Positions 26,201 to 35,178 of a stretch of DNA of 64,000 nucleotides are shown piece after piece; the first letter of the stretch is position 1, and every line of letters begins with the position of its first letter. A model generated the notes under the pieces. The model searched no databases, had not been told where the DNA came from, and saw nothing but the letters and a program-made list of their open reading frames with translations. Source of the stretch: Elioraea sp. (lineage in GTDB: Bacteria; Pseudomonadota; Alphaproteobacteria; Acetobacterales; Acetobacteraceae); the NCBI RefSeq assembly GCF_022842375.1, contig NZ_JALHPR010000001.1, positions 124,001 to 188,000 on the forward strand, in the 5' to 3' direction. A program made the position numbers and the translations under genes.

Positions 26201-27063
26201 TGTTCGGCAAGACGGATGGGGCCGGCGTGTCGCTCGGCGCGCTCGGCACCGCCGGGTTCGAGATCCGTGGCGCGATCGCGGGCGACCAGGCAGGCGGTGC
26301 CGTCTCAGCCGCCGGTGACGTGAACGGCGATGGCTATGCCGACATCCTGGTCGGCGCGCGGTTCGACGATACCGGGGGCACGAACAACGGTGCTGCTTTC
26401 GTCGTCTATGGCGGGCCCACCATGGGGACGGTGGAGCTCGGTTCGCTTGGTACCGGTGGCCTCCGCATCATCGGCGAGGCAGCGGCCGACAACGCGGGCT
26501 GGTCGGTCTCGGCCATCGGTGACCTCAACGGCGATGGGCTCGCCGACATGCTGGTTGGTGCCCGCAATGCCGATCCTGACGGCAGCGCCTCCGGGGCTGC
26601 CTATGTGGTTTACGGCCGTGCCGGGGGCGGCGACATCCGCCTGTCGGACGTCGCGCAGGGCATCGGCGGGTTCCGCATCGCCGGCGAGGGGGCAGGCGAC
26701 TGGGCCGGCGGCTTCGTCTCGGTCGCGCCAGACATGAACGGCGATGGCTTCGCCGAGCTCCTGATCGGTGCGCTCGGCGACGACGACGGCGGCTCGAACG
26801 CGGGCGCGGCCTACATCGTGTTCGGCAGCGCCGGCGGCTTCAACATCTCGCTGGACAGCGCCGCCGCGGCCCTCGGCGGGTTCAAGCTGTTCGGCGAGGC
26901 GGCAGCCGATGCGGCCGGCACGGCCATCGCCTATGCCGGCGACCTGAACGGCGACGGCCTCGGCGACATCCTCGTCGGCGCGCCAGGGGTGGACATCGTC
27001 AGCGGCACCGGCGCGGGCGGCGTCTACGTGATCTACGGCCAGCAGGCGTGGTCAGCCCTCTGA
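23215..27063 (+). CDS. Large extracellular Ca2+-binding adhesin-like protein (RTX-like, Ig-like, FG-GAP)
   Basis: A 1282-residue acidic repeat protein. Residues about 160-270 have RTX-like nonapeptides (GSGDDTVWV, GAGNDTVTGGAGADTIRLGQ, GNDWIDGG). Residues about 323-800 hold five Ig-like domains of the tandem-95/cadherin type, each with 'VLxNDxDxDGDxL ... GTLTLxxDGSFxYTP ... DSFTYRxxDG'. Residues about 805-1280 hold seven FG-GAP blades with Ca2+ loops such as DINGDG, DMNGDG, DVNGDG, DLNGDG, predicting one complete seven-bladed integrin-alpha-like propeller. No Sec signal is seen, and the RTX-like repeats suggest type I secretion, but no exporter genes are adjacent. Possible role: surface adhesion. 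A GGGAG motif precedes the ATG. Confidence 0.8.
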   Translation: MAILGFNLSSTSRDPGWDPGAAASHDALWQNFATGFTYRPATGGATQDSRGNADTATAGTFNVFDSAAGSIDITGVRFQNGNTVNGNTASGGTAASLDWSADGTTATLSLDRAWNTIKNAEVFSFTGTALTLKNWVDVWVHLDNDFGQSITVDGAKRGEVTTGSGDDTVWVGVDSNGTGWTNHFKVATGDGNDTITIAASTADYSVTSFNTAAYDGRWTTTDIDAGAGNDTVTGGAGADTIRLGQGDDTVTGAFGNDWIDGGPGWDTAIYVDLWVNYEIRETQQGWTVRDLRTDIAGNEGFDTLVGMEQIVFADRTIFLVAPNLAPEAIDDVITFGAIGSEIMSVLGNDRDPDGDQLIAQLVDGPAFGTLTLSKDGSFVYTPAEGFAGTDSFTYRAGDGQAWSNVATVTIVVPEINAAPVAVNDSYTTDEGVVLVISGAGVLANDSDADGDALAALLVAGPRNGTVTLSADGSFVYTPDAGWYGNDNFTYRATDGEDQSATATVRIVVTPVNEAPVAIADLYTLAEDGVLSVQALAGVLANDLDSDGDALTAQLVSGPAHGTLTLGADGAFTYVPHAEWNGTDSFTYRARDGLAGSAPVTVTLVVGAVNDTPEAVGESFTLLEDGVLTVAGPGVLSNDSDIDGDALAAVLVRGPANGTLTLNADGSFTYVPRPDFFGNDSFVYAASDGALSSQATVSLRVNGTNDGVTAVGETFAAIENQTLTAQTNRSLLRNDSAPDGGLAVVAGTFQTEQGGTIELKANGTFVYRPAPHFSGNDQFTYTVRDADGDTATATVVFVVEDRPEPPYAVNLDGIALGQGGYRITGAVGDAAGTSLAGGRDINGDGVSDFAYGSPFADPSGRSNAGSVTVVFGGGAGGFTIIGAATNDNAGEAIAFLPDMNGDGLAEILVGAEGHDAGGSSAGAAYVVWGKADGSTVDLAQVALGNGGFRITGATASDGAGLALDHAGDVNGDGIADVIVGARLSDANGTNAGSAYVVFGKTDGAGVSLGALGTAGFEIRGAIAGDQAGGAVSAAGDVNGDGYADILVGARFDDTGGTNNGAAFVVYGGPTMGTVELGSLGTGGLRIIGEAAADNAGWSVSAIGDLNGDGLADMLVGARNADPDGSASGAAYVVYGRAGGGDIRLSDVAQGIGGFRIAGEGAGDWAGGFVSVAPDMNGDGFAELLIGALGDDDGGSNAGAAYIVFGSAGGFNISLDSAAAALGGFKLFGEAAADAAGTAIAYAGDLNGDGLGDILVGAPGVDIVSGTGAGGVYVIYGQQAWSAL

Positions 27064-27132
27064 GGGCGAGTGTTCCGGAGGTGGAGGGGCGCGACCGGCT
27101 CGGCCGCGCCCCCGATACCGCCGCCGGCGGCG

Positions 27133-27775
27133 TCACGGGGCGGGGCGGACGCTCATCGCGAGGGTGCGTTCATCCATCCGCGGCTCGTACACCAGCGTTC
27201 GCTTCGTCGCCCAGGCGTTCACCAGCTGCATGATCGGGCTCAGCGCCACGTCCTCCATCGCCATCTCGACGGCAGTGGGAAGGCCGATGCGCGTCCACAT
27301 CCCGGCGATCGCCTGCGCCGTCTTGGCATCGTTGGGGTATCGGTCATTCGGCGCGGCGAGGGTGGATGCGGAAGCCCTGCGGATAGCCTGCTTCAGCCAG
27401 CAGGCGCTTCGCACCATCGGGGTCGAACGCCGGAACGGCAACGCTGGCGGCTGTATACGCCCGGGGGCAGCCACTGGCCGTTCGGCATCGCCGTTCCCTG
27501 CATGATGAGGTCGGCGATCGGCTCGCGGTTGGTGCCGATCGAGAGTGCCCGGCGCACCCGCACGTCCCGCAGCGGGTTTTGCCCGATCGGCGACGCCGGA
27601 AATCCCGGGCGAGGCCGTCATTCGAGGCCTGCCACGTCACGGCGGGGGCAGGGCCTATGCGGGCGAACGCATCGCGCGCGACAAGCATGTCGAACAGGTG
27701 CATTGCCACGGATTTGTTGGGCGAGGCGTTGAAGAAATGCGGGTCGATCGACGTGGCGGGGGCACCCGCGCCCTA
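27133..27775 (-). pseudogene. Decayed family-5 (peptide-type) solute-binding protein gene
   Basis: On the minus strand, pieces of an SBP_bac_5 protein are spread over three frames. In order they read ATSIDPHFFNASPNKSVAMH and LFDMLVARDA (about 27755-27665); NPLRDVRVRRALSIGTNREP followed by IADLIMQGTAMPNGQWLPPG; VPAFDPDGAKRLLAEAGYPQ; NDRYPNDAKTAQAIAGMWTR; and EDVALSPIMQLVNAWATKRT to the end. Each matches the intact gene at 27980-29569 in the same order. At least three frameshifts are needed, and two large internal parts are missing, so about 210 codons remain of roughly 530. It lies head-to-head with the intact paralogue. Confidence 0.8.
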
Positions 27776-27979
27776 GGTGAGGTGGCTGGCCCCCGATGGG
27801 CCGGCGAAGGCGGGGAAGTGGCACGAGCCAGATCGGCCTCGTCCGGCTGCGCCGTGTCGCGGCAGTCGGCGTCAGCACTGGGGTTCCCGACACCGCTCAC
27901 GATCCCGAGAGCCTAGCCGGGTTTGCACGGCACAGCTATAACCCGTTGCTGCGCTCAAGCGGCATGGGGGGATGGTGTC

Positions 27980-29569
27980 ATGGCTGGGTCTGTTTCGTGC
28001 GGGCTGAAATCCGCCCTCCTGGGGGCGACGATGCTCCTGGTCGCCGGACACGGGGCGGGTGCGCAGACATTGACGCTTGCGGTCGGCGCGCCGATCACCT
28101 CGATCGATCCACACTTCCACAACCTCTCGCCCAACAACGCGATGGCAGCGCACCTGTTCGAGAGCCTCGTCGACATCGACGAGCGCGCGCGGCAGATCCC
28201 CGGGCTCGCCGAAAGCTGGCGGGCGATCGACGACACGACGTGGGAGTTCAAGCTCCGCCCCGGTGTGAAGTTCCACAACGGCAGCGACTTCACCGCCGAT
28301 GACGTCGCCTTCACCATCTCGCGCGCGCCGAACGTGCCGAACAGCCCCTCTGGCTTCGGCATCTACACCCGTGCGGTCGCCGAGGTGCAGGTGGTCGACC
28401 CGACGACGGTGCGCATCCGCACGCGCAGCGTCTACCCGCTGCTGCCGACCGATCTTGCCCAGGTGGCGATCCTCGACCGCGAGACGCACCAGAACGCCGC
28501 GACCGAGGATTTCAACAGCGGCAAGGTTGCCTTCGGCACGGGCCCCTACCGCTTCGTGCGCTACGCCCCAGGCGACCGTGTCGAGCTCGAGCGGAACGAT
28601 ACCCATTGGGGCCCGCGCGAGCCCTGGCAGCGCGTGAACTACCGCATCATCGTCAATGATGCCGCACGCACCGCCGCCCTTCTTGCCGGCGATGTCGACA
28701 TGATCGACCAGGTGCCGACGACCGATGTCTCGCGGCTGCGCACCGACCAGCGTGTCGCGATCAGCGAGATCGTGGGCCTGCGCATCATCTACCTGCATCT
28801 CGACCGGTCGCGCACCGACGCCACGCCCTTTGTGACGGGCCCGAACGGTGAGGCACTGGCGAGGAACCCGCTTGATGACGTTCGCGTCCGGCGCGCGCTC
28901 TCGATGGCGATCGACCGTGGGGCCATCGTCGATCGCGTGATGGAAGGGGCGGCGATCCCCGCCGGCCAGTTCCTTCCGGCTGGCACGTACAGCCACGTTC
29001 CAGGCCTCGATGCGCCGCGCTTCGACCCTGACGGCGCCCGCCGCCTGCTGGCCGAGGCGGGCTTTCCCAATGGGCTGCGCGTCACGCTGCACGGGCCGTC
29101 GGATCGCTACGTGAACGACGCGCGCATCATCCAGGCCGTGGGGCAGATGTGGACGCGCATCGGCGTGCGCACCGCGGTCGAGCCGATCCCCTGGACCACC
29201 TTCGTCGCCCGTGCGGGCCGGCAGGAGTTCAGCCTGTTCCTGGTCGGCTGGGGCTCGACCACCGGCGAGGCGTCGAGCCCGCTGCGCAGCCTCGTTGCCA
29301 GTTTCGATCGCGAGAAAGGCTTCGGCGCCTCGAACCGCGGCCGCTATTCCAACAAGGAGATGGATGCATTGCTCGAGCGCGCGCTCGGCACGGTCGACGA
29401 TGCCGCGCGCGAGAAGCTGCTGCAGGATGCGACGCGGGTGGCGATGCAGGATGTCGGCATCATCCCGCTGCACATCCAAAAGAACGTGTGGGCCACGCGT
29501 CGGGCCTACACCCACACCGCGCGGGTCGACGAACTCACCCGCGCAATGGACGTTGCCCCCGCGCGCTGA
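27980..29569 (+). CDS. ABC transporter substrate-binding protein, family 5 (peptide/nickel type)
   Basis: A 529-residue periplasmic binding protein. The ATG at 27980 gives a good signal peptide (SALLGATMLLVAGHGAGAQ, cleavage after AQ). Family hallmarks are SIDPHFHNLSPNNAMAAHLF, then TWEFKLRPGVKFHNGSDFTA, the SBP_bac_5 signature, and RRALSMAIDRGAIVD. The ligand cannot be told from sequence; di- or oligopeptides are typical, but opines, glutathione or nickel are also possible. It is the first gene of a seven-gene plus-strand operon with permeases and ATPases, and is followed by a 108-bp gap to the first permease. Confidence 0.9.
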   Translation: MAGSVSCGLKSALLGATMLLVAGHGAGAQTLTLAVGAPITSIDPHFHNLSPNNAMAAHLFESLVDIDERARQIPGLAESWRAIDDTTWEFKLRPGVKFHNGSDFTADDVAFTISRAPNVPNSPSGFGIYTRAVAEVQVVDPTTVRIRTRSVYPLLPTDLAQVAILDRETHQNAATEDFNSGKVAFGTGPYRFVRYAPGDRVELERNDTHWGPREPWQRVNYRIIVNDAARTAALLAGDVDMIDQVPTTDVSRLRTDQRVAISEIVGLRIIYLHLDRSRTDATPFVTGPNGEALARNPLDDVRVRRALSMAIDRGAIVDRVMEGAAIPAGQFLPAGTYSHVPGLDAPRFDPDGARRLLAEAGFPNGLRVTLHGPSDRYVNDARIIQAVGQMWTRIGVRTAVEPIPWTTFVARAGRQEFSLFLVGWGSTTGEASSPLRSLVASFDREKGFGASNRGRYSNKEMDALLERALGTVDDAAREKLLQDATRVAMQDVGIIPLHIQKNVWATRRAYTHTARVDELTRAMDVAPAR

Positions 29570-29677
29570 GCCGCGTTCCTTGCCGCACCCTGCACGCTTG
29601 GGCATAGTCCCAGCGCGCGTGGGGTGCGCTTGCGCGGCGCGCCAGACGAGGGCAGGAACGGGGATGATGCAGGGCCG

Positions 29678-30655
29678 ATGACGGTCTACCTGATCAGGCG
29701 GCTGATGCAGAGTGGCCTCGTCGTGCTGGCGATGACGCTGATCCTCTTCGTCGGCGTCTACGCGATCGGCGATCCCGTCGAGATCCTGATCAGCCCCGAT
29801 GCCGACCAGATCGAGCGTGAGCGCGCAATCGCGGCCCTTGGCCTCGACCGGCCGCTCTGGCTGCAATACGTCACCTTCCTGCAGAACGCGCTGAAGGGCG
29901 ATCTCGGCCGCAGCTTCGTGTTCAACGAGCCTGCGCTGAAGCTGATCATGCAGAAGATGCCGGCGACACTCGAGCTTGCGCTGGCCGCTACCGTGTTCGC
30001 GATCCTGATCGGCCTGCCGCTCGGGCTCTGGGCAGGGCTTCGGCCCGATGCGGTGTCGAGCCGCGTCATCATGGCGACGTCGATCCTCGGCTTCTCGCTG
30101 CCGACCTTCTGGGTCGGGCTCATGCTGATCATGGTGTTCGCGGTGCAGCTCGGCTGGCTGCCGAGTACGGGGCGCGGCCCGACGGCCGAGTTCCTCGGCG
30201 TGCAATGGTCGTTCCTGACCGTCCAGGGCCTCCGCCACCTCGTGATGCCGGCGCTGAACCTGTCGCTGTTCAAGGTCTCGCTCGTCATCCGCCTCACCCG
30301 CGCGGGCGTGCGCGAGACGGTCATGATGGACTACGTCAAGTTCGCCCGCGCCAAGGGCCTGTCGCCGAGCCGGGTGATCTTCGTGCACGTGTTGAAGAAC
30401 ATCCTGATTCCAGTCGTCACCGTCACCGCGCTCGAGTTCGGCTCGACCATCGCCTTCTCGGTGGTGACGGAGAGCATCTTCGCCTGGCCAGGCATGGGCA
30501 AGCTGATCATCGACAGCATCTACGTTCTCGACCGGCCGGTGATCGTTGCCTACCTGATGATCATCGTCTTCATGTTCATCATCATCAACTTCACGGTCGA
30601 CGTTCTCTACAGCGTGCTCGACCCGCGGGTGCGGCTGCAGGACCAGAAGGCATGA
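29678..30655 (+). CDS. ABC transporter permease, DppB type
   Basis: A 325-residue inner-membrane permease of the DppB/OppB family. The N-terminal segment TVYLIRRLMQSGLVVLAMTL is the usual first membrane helix, followed by a periplasmic region (ERAIAALGLDRPLWLQY) and five further helices. The cytoplasmic EAA loop reads YVKFARAKGLSPSRVIFVHV. The ATG at 29678 is chosen because family similarity begins there; an upstream frame is arginine-rich. The next permease starts within its stop codon (ATGA). Confidence 0.93.
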   Translation: MTVYLIRRLMQSGLVVLAMTLILFVGVYAIGDPVEILISPDADQIERERAIAALGLDRPLWLQYVTFLQNALKGDLGRSFVFNEPALKLIMQKMPATLELALAATVFAILIGLPLGLWAGLRPDAVSSRVIMATSILGFSLPTFWVGLMLIMVFAVQLGWLPSTGRGPTAEFLGVQWSFLTVQGLRHLVMPALNLSLFKVSLVIRLTRAGVRETVMMDYVKFARAKGLSPSRVIFVHVLKNILIPVVTVTALEFGSTIAFSVVTESIFAWPGMGKLIIDSIYVLDRPVIVAYLMIIVFMFIIINFTVDVLYSVLDPRVRLQDQKA

Positions 30656-31566
30656 GCGCTCCCTCGGCCGCCGCCGCCCCGGTCGCTGGAGGCGAGGAGA
30701 CGCCCTTCCGCCGCTTCGTCGCCGACTTCGCCGAGAGCAAGGTTTCCGTCGGCGCGCTCCTCTGCTTCACCGTCATCGTGCTGGCCGCGCTTTTCGCGCC
30801 CTGGATCGCGCCGCAGGACCCCTACGACCTCGCCCAGCTCGACATCATGGACGGGCGGATGGAGCCCGGCACCGTCGGCGGCGCGGGCTTCACCTACATC
30901 CTCGGCACGGATGACCAGGGCCGCGACATGTTCAGCGGCATCCTCTACGGGCTTCGCATCAGCCTGATCGTCGGCGTCGGCTCGGCCTTCATCGCGTTCT
31001 GCGTCGGCACGGGGCTTGGCCTGCTCGCCGCCTATTTCGGGCGCCGCACCGATACCGTCATCATGCGGCTGGTTGACCTCCAGCTCTCATTCCCCTCGAT
31101 CCTCGTCGCGCTGATGATCCTCGCCTTCCTCGGCAAGGGCATCCTCAACGTCGTCATCGCCATCGTGATGGTCGAGTGGGCCTACTACGCGCGCACGGTG
31201 CGCGGCACCGCGCTGGTCGAGCGGCGGCGGGAGTATATCGAGGCCGCGACGTGCCTCGCCCTCTCGCACAAGCGCATCGTGTTCCGCCACCTGCTGCCGA
31301 ACTGCCTGCCGCCGCTCATTGTCGTCGGCACGATGCAGATCGCCCGCGCCATCGCACTGGAGGCGACGCTGTCGTTCCTCGGCCTCGGCGTTCCGGTAAC
31401 GGAACCTTCCCTCGGCCTGCTGATCGCCAATGGCTACGAGTACATGCTGTCGGGCAAGTACTGGATCAGCTTCTATCCCGGCATCGCGCTGCTCGTGACC
31501 ATCGTCGTCATCAACTTGGTGGGCGACCAGCTGCGCGACGTGCTCAATCCGCGCCTCAGGAGATAG
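30652..31566 (+). CDS. ABC transporter permease, DppC type
   Basis: A 304-residue DppC/OppC permease. After a short N-terminal tail come a first helix (VSVGALLCFTVIVLAALFAP), the typical YILGTDDQGRDMFSGILYGL and the core five-helix domain. The EAA loop is EYIEAATCLALSHKRIVFRH. It overlaps the preceding permease by 4 bp and is followed 3 bp later by the first ATPase, indicating tight translational coupling. Confidence 0.93.
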   Translation: MSAPSAAAAPVAGGEETPFRRFVADFAESKVSVGALLCFTVIVLAALFAPWIAPQDPYDLAQLDIMDGRMEPGTVGGAGFTYILGTDDQGRDMFSGILYGLRISLIVGVGSAFIAFCVGTGLGLLAAYFGRRTDTVIMRLVDLQLSFPSILVALMILAFLGKGILNVVIAIVMVEWAYYARTVRGTALVERRREYIEAATCLALSHKRIVFRHLLPNCLPPLIVVGTMQIARAIALEATLSFLGLGVPVTEPSLGLLIANGYEYMLSGKYWISFYPGIALLVTIVVINLVGDQLRDVLNPRLRR

Positions 31567-31569
31567 GCG

Positions 31570-32547
<978 letters not shown>

Positions 32548-32549
32548 CC

Positions 32550-33614
32550 GTGGTGCAGGCGACCGAGATCAGGACGCAAGGCGCGGTCGGCGTGCTCGCC
32601 GACCAGGCGGACGGATCGCGCACGCCGATGATCAGCCTGCGCGGCATCAGCAAGCAGTTCCGCAAGTCGCTCGACTTCGCCGGCCGGCTTGCACAGCGCC
32701 TCGGCGCCAATGTGCGCGACGAGGTCGTGCATGCCGTGGACAATGTCGACCTCGACGTGTTCCAGGGCGAGGTCGTCGGCCTCGTCGGCGAGAGCGGCTG
32801 CGGCAAGTCCACACTCGGGCGGATGGTGGCGGGCATCTTGCCGCCTTCCTCCGGCACCGTGATGTGGAAGGGCCGCGACCTTGCGAGCCTGCCCCCGGCG
32901 GAGGCGAAGGCAGCGAAGCTCGCCGTGCAGATGATCTTCCAGGACCCCTATGCGAGCCTCAATCCGCGCATGCGGGTGAAGGACATCATCGGCGAGGCGC
33001 CGGTGGTGCACGGGCTCGTTCCGGCATCGAAACTGGACACGTATCTCGACCAGCAGATGCGCCGCGCGGGCCTCGACCCCGCCTTCAAGCGGCGCTATCC
33101 GCACCAGTTCTCGGGCGGGCAGCGCCAGCGTATCGGCATCGCCCGCGCGCTTGCAGTGCAGCCCGAGTTCATCGTGTGCGACGAGGCCGTGGCGGCGCTG
33201 GATGTGTCGATCCAGGCGCAGATCCTGAACCTGTTCATGGACCTTCGCCGCGAGTTGAACCTCACCTACCTCTTCATCAGCCACGACCTTGGGGTGGTCG
33301 AGCACCTGTCCGACCGCGTGGTGATCATGTATCTCGGCCGCGTCGTGGAAAGCGCGCCGGCGGAGCAGGTCTTTTCTTCGCCGAACCATCCCTACACGCA
33401 GGCGCTGCTGTCGGAGGTGCCGCGCATCACCGGTCGCAAGCGCGCCTTCTCGGGCGTGAAGGGCGAGATCCCGTCGCCGCTCGATCCGCCGCCCGGCTGC
33501 CATTTCCATCCGCGCTGCCCGCATGCGATGCCGATCTGCAGCGAGGTCGCGCCCGCCTTGCGTGAGATCGCGCCAGGGCGGATCAGCGCCTGCCACCTGA
33601 ACGAAAGGGCATGA
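32550..33614 (+). CDS. ABC transporter ATP-binding protein, DppF type
   Basis: A 354-residue ATPase starting at GTG 32550, 2 bp after the previous stop. Walker A is GESGCGKS, Q-loop MIFQDPYASLNPR, signature SGGQRQR, Walker B FIVCDEAVAALD (the usual DEPVSALD has P and S changed) and H-loop FISHD. The C-terminal Cys motif is GCHFHPRCPHAMPIC. The stretch of about 25 residues before the ABC domain is longer than usual. The DJ-1-like gene overlaps its end by 4 bp. Confidence 0.92.
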   Translation: MVQATEIRTQGAVGVLADQADGSRTPMISLRGISKQFRKSLDFAGRLAQRLGANVRDEVVHAVDNVDLDVFQGEVVGLVGESGCGKSTLGRMVAGILPPSSGTVMWKGRDLASLPPAEAKAAKLAVQMIFQDPYASLNPRMRVKDIIGEAPVVHGLVPASKLDTYLDQQMRRAGLDPAFKRRYPHQFSGGQRQRIGIARALAVQPEFIVCDEAVAALDVSIQAQILNLFMDLRRELNLTYLFISHDLGVVEHLSDRVVIMYLGRVVESAPAEQVFSSPNHPYTQALLSEVPRITGRKRAFSGVKGEIPSPLDPPPGCHFHPRCPHAMPICSEVAPALREIAPGRISACHLNERA

Positions 33615-34300
33615 GCGCCACGCCGTTCCGGATCGGGATGCTCCTGTTTCCGGACATCACGCAACTTGACCTCACCGGCCCCTACGAGGTGTTCACCAAG
33701 ATCCCGGGTGCTGAGGTGCGGCTCGTCTGGAAAAGTCTCGATCCCGTGCGCGCCGGCGGCGGGATGCGCATCCTGCCCGATACGATTTTCGCCGACTGTC
33801 CGCAGCTCGACCTCATCTGCGTTCCTGGCGGGGCGGGGATGAACCCGCTTCTCGACGATTCCGAGACGCTTGCCTTCATTCGCCGCCAGGCCGAAGCGGC
33901 CCGCTTCGTCACTTCCGTCTGCACCGGCGCGCTGGTGCTAGGTGCCGCGGGCCTGCTGAAGGGGAAGCGCGCGACGACGCATTGGATGAGCCACGACATG
34001 CTCGCAGCGTTCGGCGCGATTCCGGTGGCCGATCGCGTGGTCGTCGATGGCAACATCGTCACAGGCGGCGGGGTGACGGCAGGGATCGATTTCGGACTTC
34101 GGATCGCTGCCATGATCGCCGGCGAGGATGTCGCAAAGGCGATCCAGCTCGGCCTCGAATACGATCCCGCACCGCCGTTCCCGGCCGGCCACCCACGCTC
34201 TGCCGATGCTGCGATCGTCGCTGCCGCGCGCGCCTCCGCTGCCCCGCGCCAGGCCAAGCGGCAGGCGGCGGTTGACGCTGCCGCAGCAGCACTCGGCTGA
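33611..34300 (+). CDS. DJ-1/PfpI family protein, isonitrile-hydratase-like
   Basis: A 229-residue class I glutamine-amidotransferase-like protein. The nucleophile elbow is SVCTGALVLGAAGLLKGKRA with Cys104, followed by TTHW (His124), the pattern of the isocyanide hydratase (InhA)/AraC-ligand-domain branch. The N-terminal PDITQLDLTGPYEVF motif also fits. No DNA-binding domain is attached. Its place at the end of a peptide-type ABC operon suggests modification of the imported compound, but the substrate is unknown. The last 40 residues are an alanine-rich tail. Confidence 0.78.
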   Translation: MSATPFRIGMLLFPDITQLDLTGPYEVFTKIPGAEVRLVWKSLDPVRAGGGMRILPDTIFADCPQLDLICVPGGAGMNPLLDDSETLAFIRRQAEAARFVTSVCTGALVLGAAGLLKGKRATTHWMSHDMLAAFGAIPVADRVVVDGNIVTGGGVTAGIDFGLRIAAMIAGEDVAKAIQLGLEYDPAPPFPAGHPRSADAAIVAAARASAAPRQAKRQAAVDAAAAALG

Positions 34301-35175
34301 TGATGCATATCGTTCCCGGGGTTCTCGTGCGGCACGATTCTCCCCGCGGTGCGCCGACCGTTCCGGTGGTGTTCGACAGCCCGCATTCAGGGCGCTTCTA
34401 CCCGGAGGATTTCGGCGCCGCGCTTCCCGTCGTCGCACTCCGCAGCGCCGAGGATGCGTTCGTCGACGAGCTCTTTGCCGCGGCCCCGGACCATGGGGCC
34501 GTGCTGCTCGCCGCGCTGTTTCCGCGGTCATATATCGACGTGAACCGCGCACCGGACGACATCGACCCGCGGCTGATCGAGGGCGAGTGGCCTGTGGCGC
34601 TGAAGCCCGGGCCGAAGAGCGAGCTCGGCATCGGGTTGATCCGCCGTGCGATCGCGCCCGGCCTTTTCATCTACGATCGCAAGCTCAGCGTCGTCGAGGT
34701 GGAGAAGCGCATCGCGCGCTATTGGCGGCGCTATCACGCGGCGCTGAAGGGCGCTCTCGACCGTGCCCATCGTGCCCATGGCGCCGTCTGGCATGTCGAC
34801 TGCCACTCGATGAAATCGGTCGCCAACGGCATGACGCCGGATGCCGCCGGCACGCGCCGTCCCGACATCGTTCTCGGCGACCGTGACGGCACGTCGTGCG
34901 AGCCTGCCTTCACGCGCCTGGTGAAAGAGACGCTGGAGCGGTTTGGCTTCCAGGTGGCGGTGAACGACCCCTACAAGGGGGCGGAGATCGTCCGCCGCTC
35001 AGGCGATCCGGCGCGGGGCCGCCACAGCCTGCAGGTCGAGATCAGGCGTGACCTGTTCATGAACGAGGCGATGCACGTGCGCAACGAAGGCTTCGCACGC
35101 GTGCAGGCAGCGATGGGCGACCTTGCGGCGGCCGTGTGCGACTATGCCCGCACACGCTCCGCCGCGATCGAGTGA
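34300..35175 (+). CDS. N-formylglutamate amidohydrolase family protein
   Basis: A 291-residue member of the HutG-type metal-dependent amidohydrolases. Visible conserved parts are FDSPHSGRFYPEDF, FIDVNR-like YIDVNRAPDDID, VDCHSM (metal-binding histidine) and QVEIRRDLFMNE. Family members remove formyl from N-formyl-L-glutamate in histidine breakdown. No hut genes are nearby; the gene overlaps the DJ-1-like stop by 1 bp and belongs to the ABC importer operon, so it may act on an imported N-acylated amino acid or peptide. Confidence 0.82.
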   Translation: MMHIVPGVLVRHDSPRGAPTVPVVFDSPHSGRFYPEDFGAALPVVALRSAEDAFVDELFAAAPDHGAVLLAALFPRSYIDVNRAPDDIDPRLIEGEWPVALKPGPKSELGIGLIRRAIAPGLFIYDRKLSVVEVEKRIARYWRRYHAALKGALDRAHRAHGAVWHVDCHSMKSVANGMTPDAAGTRRPDIVLGDRDGTSCEPAFTRLVKETLERFGFQVAVNDPYKGAEIVRRSGDPARGRHSLQVEIRRDLFMNEAMHVRNEGFARVQAAMGDLAAAVCDYARTRSAAIE

Positions 35176-35178
35176 CGA

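Noticed and set aside
27872-30388. 838-codon open frame on the minus strand
   Set aside because: Antisense to the binding protein and first permease genes; no motifs, histidine/arginine-rich.
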